In this document: piece by piece, positions 1 to 6,936 of the stretch
How the letters are laid out: every line of letters starts with the position of its first letter
How positions within the stretch are numbered: the first letter of the stretch is position 1
Source: an uncultured Victivallales bacterium
Lineage (GTDB): Bacteria; Verrucomicrobiota; Lentisphaeria; Oligosphaerales; JAFGRS01
Direction: 5' to 3'
DNA length: 12,421 bases
Assembly: GCA_903834675.1 (NCBI GenBank)
Contig: CAILKC010000771.1
Location: 1 to 12,421 of the forward strand
Program-made: the position numbers and the translations under genes
Notes under the pieces: generated by a model
The model's database searches: none
Told to the model about the DNA's origin: nothing
What the model saw: the letters and a program-made list of their open reading frames with translations, nothing else

Positions 1-10
1 CGTCGCGGTG

Positions 11-234
11 GGGGGACGGTCGAGCCGAGCGCTCCTCCAAGCCTGGCGCGAGGCGGTTTCGAGATCACGTCCCTGTCGGTCTCTTCCGCCCGCAGGGCGT
101 GTAGGTCGGCGGGCCGTCATGCCTGAGGGCAGGACTTCCGCCGTCTCGGGTCGGGGCTGCTGGGGGACGGTCGAGCCGAGCGCTGCTCCACGCCTGGCGC
201 CCGCCTGGCGCGAGGCGGATTAGAGATGCCGTCC
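11..234. repeat. Direct repeat pair, GC-rich intergenic element
   Basis: Two copies of a roughly 62-bp sequence lie in the same orientation at 11-72 and 162-234. Both begin GGGGGACGGTCGAGCCGAGC, pass through a GCCTGGCGCGAGGCGG core and end near GTCC. The second copy is longer because a CGCCTGGCGC segment is duplicated inside it (about 191-207). No credible gene covers the stretch. A 71-codon open frame at 8-223 on the plus strand simply reads through both copies, has no ribosome-binding site and looks like chance coding in GC-rich repeat DNA. The element is probably a dispersed genomic repeat, but that cannot be shown from one window. Confidence 0.75.
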
Positions 235-406
235 GCAAGCCACTTTACGTGGTTCAGCCAGGCACGATCCCGACCCCGATTTCTTCACAGGGTCTGAGTC
301 GTCACCACCTACGGAACTGACATGCGTCCGGGCCGGGAGAGCAGGCGGGGGTGTATCATGGCCCCCAGGCAGGCAAGTATGGCGCCAGGACTATGGATCC
401 ATTTCC
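235..406. other. Non-coding downstream flank of the operon
   Basis: This stretch lies between the direct repeats and the end of the last operon gene. It contains one arm of the long-range 21-bp inverted repeat (301-321). It also contains a possible hairpin with GGGGG at 347-351 pairing with CCCCC at 362-366 across a 10-nt loop. The hairpin lacks a T-tract in the direction of operon transcription, so I do not call it an intrinsic terminator. I see no gene here. Confidence 0.5.
301..321 (-). repeat. Left arm of a long-range 21-bp inverted repeat
   Basis: The 21 bases here are the exact reverse complement of 12290-12310. The similarity continues past the perfect core: on the side read as CTCAG..CCTG, 10 of the next 15 positions match, and there is a looser match (CGG..CGCA) on the other side. 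Together the arms enclose all genes in the window. They are most simply two members of a dispersed repeat family in opposite orientation. They could instead be ends of a transferred segment, but no transposase or integrase lies between them. Confidence 0.8.
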
Positions 407-811
407 CTAGATAGCGGGAGGCGGTTGCCGCATTGCCCCTGGCACCGGGGCGATGGCGCGCAGGATGTCAGCGCGCGCAAAGGGCTTGGCGATAAAGGCC
501 GAGATCAATCCGGAGCGGATGGCGTCGGTGATGATCGGGTCGTCCTGGTAGTAGTAACCCGAGACGATAACGATGCGGATACCCGGGATGACCTCATGGA
601 GCCACCGAGCCAAGTCGAGGCCATCGTCAGTCCCCAACTTGGCGTCCAGGAAAGCCAGGCGGAAGGGCTGGCGCTTCGCCAAGGCGATGGCCTGTTTGGC
701 GTCGGGCGCCGTCTGACAGACCGCGCCGACGCTCCGCAAGACCCGCGCCAGGGCCCAGCACATGTCGGCCTCGTCATCGACGACCAGGAACTGATCACTG
801 CCGTTGTCCAC
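407..811 (-). CDS. Receiver-only response regulator (CheY/Spo0F-like)
   Basis: This 134-residue protein is a single two-component receiver domain with no output domain. The acidic pocket is D12-D13, the phospho-acceptor is D56 (AFLD), the switch Ser is S84 (VIVSG) and the conserved Lys is K109 (AKPF). All are intact, so it should accept phosphate in the cytoplasm. The start is GTG at 811, preceded by TAAGGA seven bases away, which overlaps the TAA stop of the upstream kinase and suggests translational coupling. A nearby ATG at 818 is in another frame and gives only seven codons. It is the last gene of the operon, 9 nt after the kinase. The pairing suggests it is a phosphate partner or sink of that kinase. 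A role in gas vesicle control is inferred from position only. Confidence 0.9.
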   Translation of the reverse strand: MDNGSDQFLVVDDEADMCWALARVLRSVGAVCQTAPDAKQAIALAKRQPFRLAFLDAKLGTDDGLDLARWLHEVIPGIRIVIVSGYYYQDDPIITDAIRSGLISAFIAKPFARADILRAIAPVPGAMRQPPPAI

Positions 812-820
812 GGGCCATCC

Positions 821-2305
821 TTACTCGTCGCACACAGGCAGCTTGATCGTAAAGGTGCTGCCTCTGCCTTCGACGCTCGCCACCTCGATGCTGCCACCGT
901 GCTGTTTCGCGATGGAGTAACAGATGGACAGGCCCAGCCCCGTCCCCGAACCGGTCGTCGAGGTCGTATAGAACGGATCGAAGATCCTTTCGATATCCCG
1001 TTCTGCTATGCCGCAACCGGTGTCCGCAACCCGGACTTTGATGCTGCCGGCGACCAAGCGCAGGCCGACCTCGAGGATGCCGCCGGTGGGCATCGCCGTC
1101 ATGGCGTTCAGGAAGAGATTCATCAGGAGTTGCTGCAGCAACACCGGCGCGCCCCGCACCATGGCATGGTCCACCGCCAGAGAGACCTTCGTCTCGATCC
1201 TCTGAAGCTCGGCGTGATGAGCCACCAGGGCCAAGGTCTCCCGAATCACGGTGACCAGATCGACGGAACCGGTTCGGGCCTCGACGGTAGGGCGCGAGTA
1301 GCGAAGGAGATTCTCGATGATCGCCGAGGCGCGTTGAACCCCTCGGTAGATCTTGCCCGCACACTCCTGGCGGAACTCCGGCGTGCAGTTCTCTTCCAGC
1401 AGGAACTCGGCGGCCGACGAACAGACGGCCAGGGGGTTCCTGATCTCGTGGGCGATGCCACCCGCCATGACCCCAAGAGCCGCCAGCTTCTGGGATTGGA
1501 TCATTTCCGACTCGAACTTACGCCTCTCCGTCAGATCCCGGCCCATGGCCACGACACCCACGATCTGACCCGAGCGGTCCGACAGCGGCGAAAAGACCCA
1601 CGAGACGAGGAGGACCGCGGAGTGCTTGGTGGTGAGGGGGCATTCCTCGACCTGGGAAGAGTAGTGCTTGTCGACGCGACTGAGGCTCGCCTGGATGTCT
1701 TCCCGATACTCGCTGGTGCAGAACTCGGCTAACCCGCGTCCCCGCGCCTCCGCAGCGGAGTACCCCAAGAGCCTCTCGGCCGCCGCGTTCCACGTCAGTA
1801 TCCGGCCCAGTCTATCGGTCGAGATAACCAGATCGCTGGCGCTGTCCACGATGCTTGCCAGGTGCCGTTCGACCCGCCGTACCTCATCACTCAGCCGCAC
1901 CTGCTCGGTGACGTCATCCATGAGCAGGAGGACCGCTTCCGTCTCTCCCTGCCAGACGAACGGGATGAGGCTGTAGTAGTAGATGCGGATGGGCACCCCC
2001 GGAGCCCGATAGGTCATCCGCTCGCCCTTGGTCGCCTGGTTGGTTTCAAAGACGCGCTGCACCCGCCTGGCAATATCCATCTGCTCCAGGATCACGGCGG
2101 GAAGCGCCTCGTCAAGCCGGTGCCCAACCGTCGCCTGCTGAGTTCTCTGGCTCTTTTCCAGAAAATTGCGGTTTGCCGATAGGATGCGTAGGTTCTGGGC
2201 AATCAGGAGAACGGACGATGGAATGGCATCCAGGAGCATGGTATAGAGATGCTGGTAGCGCGAAGCCGCCGCGGCGCCTGCCAGATCCAAGGAACTTTCG
2301 CTCAT
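821..2305 (-). CDS. Cytosolic double-PAS sensor histidine kinase
   Basis: This 494-residue kinase has two PAS-like sensor domains (about 17-137 and 143-262). A HisKA dimerisation domain follows with the phospho-accepting H286 in GGIAHEIRNPL, then a HATPase_c domain with N-box N400, DTGCGI (428-433) and GSGTGLGLS (452-460). No membrane-spanning segment is visible, so it should sense an internal signal; the ligand cannot be told from sequence. The start at 2305 was chosen because GGGGAGAG lies upstream at good spacing. A start 41 codons earlier would overlap the previous gene. It follows gvpF/L by 13 nt and precedes a receiver-only protein by 9 nt. The architecture resembles NtrB-type kinases that feed NtrC-type regulators, and an NtrC-type regulator is the second gene of this operon, so it may serve both. 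Confidence 0.93.
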   Translation of the reverse strand: MSESSLDLAGAAAASRYQHLYTMLLDAIPSSVLLIAQNLRILSANRNFLEKSQRTQQATVGHRLDEALPAVILEQMDIARRVQRVFETNQATKGERMTYRAPGVPIRIYYYSLIPFVWQGETEAVLLLMDDVTEQVRLSDEVRRVERHLASIVDSASDLVISTDRLGRILTWNAAAERLLGYSAAEARGRGLAEFCTSEYREDIQASLSRVDKHYSSQVEECPLTTKHSAVLLVSWVFSPLSDRSGQIVGVVAMGRDLTERRKFESEMIQSQKLAALGVMAGGIAHEIRNPLAVCSSAAEFLLEENCTPEFRQECAGKIYRGVQRASAIIENLLRYSRPTVEARTGSVDLVTVIRETLALVAHHAELQRIETKVSLAVDHAMVRGAPVLLQQLLMNLFLNAMTAMPTGGILEVGLRLVAGSIKVRVADTGCGIAERDIERIFDPFYTTSTTGSGTGLGLSICYSIAKQHGGSIEVASVEGRGSTFTIKLPVCDE

Positions 2306-2318
2306 CGAGGCTCTCCCC

Positions 2319-3041
2319 TCATGGTTCAGCTTCAGGGCTTGCTCCGACCCCTGGCGAGGGATCGGGAGTGACGAAATTGTAGGGCGGCCACGGACCGCTG
2401 AGGAGGGTCTTGGGGCCGGCCATCTCAACCAGCCGCCGAAAGGTCTCCCTGAACCGGTCGACCCGGTCTCTGGAAATCAGATAGTAGAGAGACAGGACCA
2501 CACACCCCTCGCGCGTCGCCGTCTCGGTTCGGTGCTTAGCATACAGGCCCGAGAAAGCCCGATTGTAGCGATCCAGAAGAGCCTGGTGCTGCCTGGCGTT
2601 CTCATCCCGTCCCTGGTAATAGGCCTTGCGCCGGGCGAGATAGTGGCTGCCGTCTACCGGCGGCGCCTCCTCCTGCGGCGGCGCCACGGCCGCGGGAAGC
2701 AGGACTCGGATCCCCATCTCCACCTGCCCCTCCAGATCCGTCAGCAACGCCTCATAGCGAAGCTTGCCCTCCGCCAGGAGGCGCTGCACCGCCGACAGGC
2801 TCTCCCGCACCGCACCGTAGCGCATGGGAACCACCGCCTGCGTGCGATGAAGATGCTCCACTACTCGGCTGTAGACGAGAAGCTCCGCCACCGGCGGCGC
2901 GCTGTCGACGGCAGACACCTCCGACACCGCGGCGGCCAAGCCGGGAGCGCTGACGAAGGATACCGCCGCGCCCGCCACCCCCGACAGCGGCGGCCCATTC
3001 ACCACCGGCGCTTTCATGATGCCATAGACAAGGTAGGCCAT
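2319..3041 (-). CDS. gvpF/L: Gas vesicle protein GvpF/GvpL family, second copy
   Basis: This 240-residue member of the GvpF/GvpL family begins with the typical MAYLVYGI strand and carries the hallmark SGPWPPYNF motif at 215-223. GvpF and GvpL are accessory proteins needed for gas vesicle assembly; in known systems they contact the shell protein GvpA. The middle region (about 115-200) has a charged helical stretch with RNR- and KHR-type residues, as expected for the family. The open frame extends upstream to 3398, but those 119 codons only translate a repeat element, so I place the start at 3041. AGGAG, 12 nt upstream, and AAGGG, closer, are supplied by that repeat. The protein ends in a short Pro/Ala/Glu tail (224-240). 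It differs strongly from the neighbouring copy, so whether each is F or L is undecided. Confidence 0.92.
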   Translation of the reverse strand: MAYLVYGIMKAPVVNGPPLSGVAGAAVSFVSAPGLAAAVSEVSAVDSAPPVAELLVYSRVVEHLHRTQAVVPMRYGAVRESLSAVQRLLAEGKLRYEALLTDLEGQVEMGIRVLLPAAVAPPQEEAPPVDGSHYLARRKAYYQGRDENARQHQALLDRYNRAFSGLYAKHRTETATREGCVVLSLYYLISRDRVDRFRETFRRLVEMAGPKTLLSGPWPPYNFVTPDPSPGVGASPEAEP

Positions 3042-3301
3042 ACACCCTTGAGGCTCCTGCAGAACCCTCGGCTCACCGCTATCCCGCCTGGAGCCGGCGG
3101 TCCGCTCGGGCTTAGCCCGGGCTTCCTCACACCCTTGCTGCTCTTGCAGACCCCTCGGCTCACCGCTATCTCGCCTGGAGCCGGCGGTCCGCTCGGGCGT
3201 AGCCCGGGCTTCCGCCGTATCTGGGGTACCGCGAACCAGCCCGGAACGGGCGATGGCAGCGCGGACTCCAGGGCCAGCCGCTGGTTTTGCAGGAGCCTCC
3301 C
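3042..3301 (-). repeat. Repeat element with tandem 85-bp units and inverted ends
   Basis: The gap between the two gvpF/L genes is filled by repeat DNA. Two tandem 85-bp units lie at 3042-3126 and 3129-3213 and match at 79 of 85 positions. The ends are inverted: 3050-3066 (GAGGCTCCTGCAGAACC) pairs with 3283-3299 with one mismatch, which defines a block of about 250 bp. The units contain GC-rich hairpin-forming motifs (AGCCCGGGCT). The element stops 2 nt before the stop codon of one gene and lies a few bases before the ATG of the next, so it provides the ribosome-binding site of the latter. It is open in the frame of the downstream gene, but the encoded peptide looks like repeat translation, not protein. 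Confidence 0.8.
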
Positions 3302-4102
3302 TTATTCCGGCGTGTCCAAAACGGGCGTAAAGTGGTAGGGAGGCCAGGGGCCGGAAGCCTCCAGATGAAGCCCCACGGAGGCGTGGCTGGCATTCCACTC
3401 AACCACCAGGCGCTGCAGGCTCTCGACCGCACTCGCGCGCACCAGCAGCGCGGCATGGAAGAACATCTCGTCGGCCCGCCCAGTCAATTCCTGCGACAGC
3501 AGACGGCCGACGCTGGACGCCGAGCAGACGCCCTCGCAGCACCTGGCGATGTCGTCCGTCATGCCCTTGAGCCAGAACGCCATCTCCCGCTCCACCAGGC
3601 CTTTGATCTTCTGCTCCTCAAAATAGCGCTTGCCCGGGGTCAGCCTGGCCAACTGCTCACCGGCCGCCGCCACGTGCTCGGCCTGGATGCGCGACCTGGC
3701 CTCGGGCAGGTCCACATAGGCCTTGAGGGTCCATTCCTCCTGCCCAGCCGTAGCCTGAAAGAATCCCGTCAAGGCGTCCCGATGCCGTTCCAGCACTGAC
3801 GCCAAGGCGGCCGAAGACGAGAAAACACTGCCAAAACGCACCGGCAGCACGGGCGCCTGCCGCAGAATCCCCAGGATGACCTCTTCATGGCGCAAGGCCC
3901 GGGGCGCCACCCAGGCCAGGTCCGCCAGGCGCTCACGAGACTCTGGCCCGCGAAAGTCCTCCAGCGACACCTCGGAGACGATGGCAACCACGCCGACGCT
4001 GGGCTCAGCCCGGAGCGGACAGGCTGGGTCCATTCCCATCCCGGCGATTTCCAGAAGCGGATTCGTCGGCGTCAGACAGAACAGGTAGATCCCATGGCTC
4101 AT
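3302..4102 (-). CDS. gvpF/L: Gas vesicle protein GvpF/GvpL family, first copy
   Basis: This 266-residue GvpF/GvpL protein opens with a GIYLFCLT strand and carries family features: an HEEVILGIL helix (72-80), PVLPVRFGSVF (84-94), a WTLKAYVDL segment (124-132) and the hallmark SGPWPPYHF near the C-terminus (250-258). Members assist gas vesicle assembly, probably by binding or delivering the shell protein; the exact mechanism is not settled. The start at 4102 overlaps the stop of the Cdc48-like gene as ATGA, so the two are translationally coupled. Starting further upstream would only read the wrong frame of that gene. The LPVRFG region and longer central part make it closer to the typical family pattern than the second copy. 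That difference suggests the two proteins have distinct roles and are not a recent duplication. Confidence 0.94.
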   Translation of the reverse strand: MSHGIYLFCLTPTNPLLEIAGMGMDPACPLRAEPSVGVVAIVSEVSLEDFRGPESRERLADLAWVAPRALRHEEVILGILRQAPVLPVRFGSVFSSSAALASVLERHRDALTGFFQATAGQEEWTLKAYVDLPEARSRIQAEHVAAAGEQLARLTPGKRYFEEQKIKGLVEREMAFWLKGMTDDIARCCEGVCSASSVGRLLSQELTGRADEMFFHAALLVRASAVESLQRLVVEWNASHASVGLHLEASGPWPPYHFTPVLDTPE

Positions 4103-6237
4103 CCCGGCCCCCTGCGCACGTCCGCTACGGCGGCGTCCACATCCTGGCACGAAATCACAATCTCCGCCTCGCCGACCGCGCCCGTCTCCAGGCCCTTCAC
4201 CGCCCGGCGCACCGCCGTCATGGCAGCCTGGCGCGCCACCGCGGCAATGTCGGCGCCGCTGAACCCCTCGGTCTTGGCGGCCAGCGCCGCGCAATCAATC
4301 CCCGCCGACATGGGCTTCTGGCGCAGATGGACCGCAAAGATGTCCTCCCGGTCCGCCTGCTCAGGCAACTGCATCTCCACGATCTCGTCGAAACGCCCGG
4401 GCCTGAGAACCGCGGCGTCCAGCATGTCCAGGCGGTTGGTCGCCCCCAGGACAAGCACCCCCCGGAGTTCGTCAATCCCGTCAAACTCCGCCAGGAACTG
4501 ACTCAGGATCCGCTCTGAGACATGCGAGTCCGCGGTTCCCGCGCTGCGGGTCGCCACCAGAGCATCAATCTCGTCGAAGAAAATGATACAGGGCGCCGCC
4601 TGCCTGGCTTTATGGAAGATCTCGCGAATCCCCTTTTCCGAATCCCCCACCCATTTCGACATGAGTGCCGGCCCTTTGACGGAGATGAAGTTCGTCTGGC
4701 TCTCCGTGGCGATCGCCTTGGCCATCATGGTCTTGCCACATCCCGGTGGCCCGACCAGGAGAATTCCCTTGGGCGGGGTCACGCCGCCCTTCTCAAAGAG
4801 ATGCGGATACTTAAGCGGCCACTCCACGGCCTCGACCAAGCGCTGTTTCAGAGAGGCAAGCCCGCCCACGTCGCCCCAGTGGATATTCGGGGATTCAACG
4901 AAGACCTCCCTGATGGCAGAGGGCTCAATCTCGCGCAGCGCGGCCAGGAAGTCCTCCATGCGCACCTCGAGTTTCGAGAGCGTCTCGTAGGGAATCCCCG
5001 TCTGGCCGAAATCGATCTCGCCCATGATCTGCCGGAGGCAGCTCATGGCCGCCTCCCGGCAGAGCGCCTCGAGGTCCGCGCCCACAAAACCGTGGGTGAT
5101 CTCCGCCAGGTGCTCCATCTGCACGTCGCCCGCCAGGGGCATCCCCCGGCTGTGAATCTCCAGAATCTCCAGACGATCACGGCGGTCCGGGATGGGAATG
5201 ACGATCTCACGGTCAAAACGGCCCGGGCGGCGCAGGGCCGGGTCGAGCGCATTGGGAATGTTGGTGGCGGCGATGACGATGACGTTCTGCCTCTTGTTCA
5301 GGCCGTCCATCAGGGCCAGAAGCTGGGCCACTACCCGCTTCTCCACATCCCCGACCACATTGTCGCGCCGGGGGGCGATGGCATCGATTTCGTCGATGAA
5401 CAGAATGCTGGGGCCCTTCTTGGTCGCCTCGTCAAAGATCTTCCGTAGGTGCGCTTCGCTCTCGCCATAGAATTTGTGGATGATCTCCGGCCCGCTGATG
5501 GAAAAGAAGCTGGCTTCGGTCTCGTGGGCGATGGCGCGAGCGATGAGGGTTTTGCCGCATCCCGGTGGCCCGTAGAGCAACACGCCCTTGGGCGCGTCGA
5601 TCCCCAGGCGCTGGAAGATTTCCGGATAGCGCAGGGGCAACTCGATCATCTCGCGGATGCGTTGAAGCTGGGATTTCAGACCGCCGATGTCCTCGTACGA
5701 GAGGGTCCTTCCCTCGTCATCCTCCTGAGACTTGCCAATCACCAGGGTCGTGGTCGGCTGAATCAGCACCGGCCCCTTGGGGGTCACGGATTCGACTTTG
5801 AAGTAGGCCGAACGACTGCCAAATAGCGCCGCCTGAATCTTTGACCCTTCCAGCACCGGCAGCCCGTCCAGCAGACTCCCGATGTAGGCCAGATCTCGCT
5901 CTGCCGGCACGACGTTGGTCGGCGCCAGCACCACGCGCTCCGCCGGGCGACAGTGAACTCGGCGAATTCTGACCTGCTCATCCAGGGCGACGCCCGCATT
6001 CTCGCGGGTCGAACCGTCAAGCTGAACCCGCGACTGGCCGCGGAGATCCTGGTAGGCAGGCATGACCTTGCAAACCGCCTTACGCTTGCCCTCGACCTCC
6101 ACGGTATCGCCGACCGCGGTCTGCAGCCGTTCCAAGTCCTCGGGACCCATGCGGGCAAAGGCCCGCCCGACGTCCTTGGTCAACGCTTCCGTTACCCTCA
6201 ACTTGACGGTCGGAGTATCGCCGTCTTTCTGGGCCAT
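4099..6237 (-). CDS. Cdc48/VAT-type tandem AAA+ ATPase
   Basis: This 712-residue protein has the layout of archaeal VAT and eukaryotic Cdc48/p97. A substrate-recognition N-domain (about 8-170) precedes two AAA modules. D1 has Walker A GPPGCGKT (223-230), Walker B ILFIDE (278-283), pore loop KFYGES (255-260) and arginine fingers in RRPGRFDRE. D2 has Walker A GPPGCGKT (496-503), Walker B IIFFDE (551-556), pore loop KWVGDSE (528-534) and LRPGRFDE. Both sites look active, and both pore loops are aromatic, so a threading unfoldase hexamer is expected. The C-terminus lacks an HbYX motif, arguing against proteasome docking. It starts 3 nt after gvpH and overlaps gvpF/L by ATGA. Gas vesicle clusters usually carry the unrelated MoxR-type AAA protein GvpN; a Cdc48-type protein here suggests disaggregation or remodelling of vesicle proteins, which is inference. 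Confidence 0.95.
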   Translation of the reverse strand: MAQKDGDTPTVKLRVTEALTKDVGRAFARMGPEDLERLQTAVGDTVEVEGKRKAVCKVMPAYQDLRGQSRVQLDGSTRENAGVALDEQVRIRRVHCRPAERVVLAPTNVVPAERDLAYIGSLLDGLPVLEGSKIQAALFGSRSAYFKVESVTPKGPVLIQPTTTLVIGKSQEDDEGRTLSYEDIGGLKSQLQRIREMIELPLRYPEIFQRLGIDAPKGVLLYGPPGCGKTLIARAIAHETEASFFSISGPEIIHKFYGESEAHLRKIFDEATKKGPSILFIDEIDAIAPRRDNVVGDVEKRVVAQLLALMDGLNKRQNVIVIAATNIPNALDPALRRPGRFDREIVIPIPDRRDRLEILEIHSRGMPLAGDVQMEHLAEITHGFVGADLEALCREAAMSCLRQIMGEIDFGQTGIPYETLSKLEVRMEDFLAALREIEPSAIREVFVESPNIHWGDVGGLASLKQRLVEAVEWPLKYPHLFEKGGVTPPKGILLVGPPGCGKTMMAKAIATESQTNFISVKGPALMSKWVGDSEKGIREIFHKARQAAPCIIFFDEIDALVATRSAGTADSHVSERILSQFLAEFDGIDELRGVLVLGATNRLDMLDAAVLRPGRFDEIVEMQLPEQADREDIFAVHLRQKPMSAGIDCAALAAKTEGFSGADIAAVARQAAMTAVRRAVKGLETGAVGEAEIVISCQDVDAAVADVRRGPG

Positions 6238-6240
6238 GAT

Positions 6241-6936
6241 TCAGCCCGCCTTTCCACAGCGAATGGTCACGATCCCGTTGTTGCAGGTCACGGTGATATT
6301 CTCCTTGGCGAGAACATGACGCAGGAGTATCTCTTTCCGGTACTTCTTGGCGCCCTTCTGGGCCGAGATTGCCAGCACGTCATCGCGGACCTCGAGCTGG
6401 ATGTCATCCGGACCGACCCCCGGCATTTCGGCGACCAGGGTGGTGGCCGTCTCGTCCTCGAAGACATCCACCAGGGGTTCGTGGATCTCCTGTACCACCG
6501 CCTCCCCGGTCTTCTTATCCTTGCGGATGTTGCCAAAAGGCTCGACCCGGATACTGTCGCCCTTCTCCCCCAACCCCGTCTTCAGCGTAAACCCGTAGAC
6601 CCCTTTGATCCCGCCCCCCTTGGAGGGGATCGTGAACTCGCCCTGCTGCGACCGCGATTCGCCTTTCTCGGAGAGCTCATTGAGCTTCTCGGCCAGTTCG
6701 GCCAACCCGTTCAGAATCCCCCCGACGCGCGTCTCGCCCGTCGTCTTGTCGGCCCCGTCCCCAGCCCCCTTGCCCTCGCCCGCGGCAGCCCCGCTCTGGC
6801 GCGCCGCCCGCGCCTCGGCTGCGCCCGCCAGCTTCCCCACGCTTTCCAGGAACCCGGTCAGGCCGCTGAACATGCCGCCGCGGTCCACGGTCTCGCCGTC
6901 AGGTTTCTTGGCCGGATCCTGCCGCTTCTTTGTCAT
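6241..6936 (-). CDS. gvpH: Gas vesicle protein GvpH (Hsp20-like)
   Basis: This 231-residue protein matches GvpH, the small-heat-shock-type accessory protein of gas vesicle clusters. A Gly/Ala/Lys-rich N-terminal part (1-100) contains two helical segments. Next come the GvpH-like linker VYGFTLKTGLG (113-123) and VEPFGNIRKDKKTG (131-144). A degenerate alpha-crystallin domain follows (about 150-228), with EPLVDVFED, VAEMPGV, DDVLAISA and a C-terminal CNNGIVTI strand. GvpH homologues are thought to chaperone hydrophobic vesicle proteins or modulate assembly. The start at 6936 has AGGGAG seven bases upstream and overlaps the regulator gene by 38 nt; Met22 is a weaker alternative because it has no such site. 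The Cdc48-like gene begins 3 nt after the stop, so chaperone and unfoldase are probably made together. Confidence 0.92.
   Translation of the reverse strand: MTKKRQDPAKKPDGETVDRGGMFSGLTGFLESVGKLAGAAEARAARQSGAAAGEGKGAGDGADKTTGETRVGGILNGLAELAEKLNELSEKGESRSQQGEFTIPSKGGGIKGVYGFTLKTGLGEKGDSIRVEPFGNIRKDKKTGEAVVQEIHEPLVDVFEDETATTLVAEMPGVGPDDIQLEVRDDVLAISAQKGAKKYRKEILLRHVLAKENITVTCNNGIVTIRCGKAG

Noticed and set aside
347..366. A GGGGG/CCCCC hairpin as terminator of the operon
   Set aside because: There is a 10-nt loop, a short stem and no T-tract downstream in the direction of transcription.
425..1732. A 435-codon open frame on the plus strand opposite the histidine kinase
   Set aside because: It lies antisense to clear kinase and receiver domains, has no recognisable domain and shows the Arg/Gly/Asp-rich composition typical of shadow frames in GC-rich DNA.
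2306..2428. A 41-residue N-terminal extension on the histidine kinase
   Set aside because: It overlaps the end of the gvpF/L gene, while the start at 2305 has a strong ribosome-binding site.
3042..3213. The two 85-bp units as a CRISPR array
   Set aside because: There are only two long units with a 2-bp gap, no unique spacers and no cas genes.
3042..3398. A 119-residue N-terminal extension on the second GvpF/L protein
   Set aside because: The extension translates the repeat element and the end of the preceding gene; the family normally begins at the MAYLVYGI strand.
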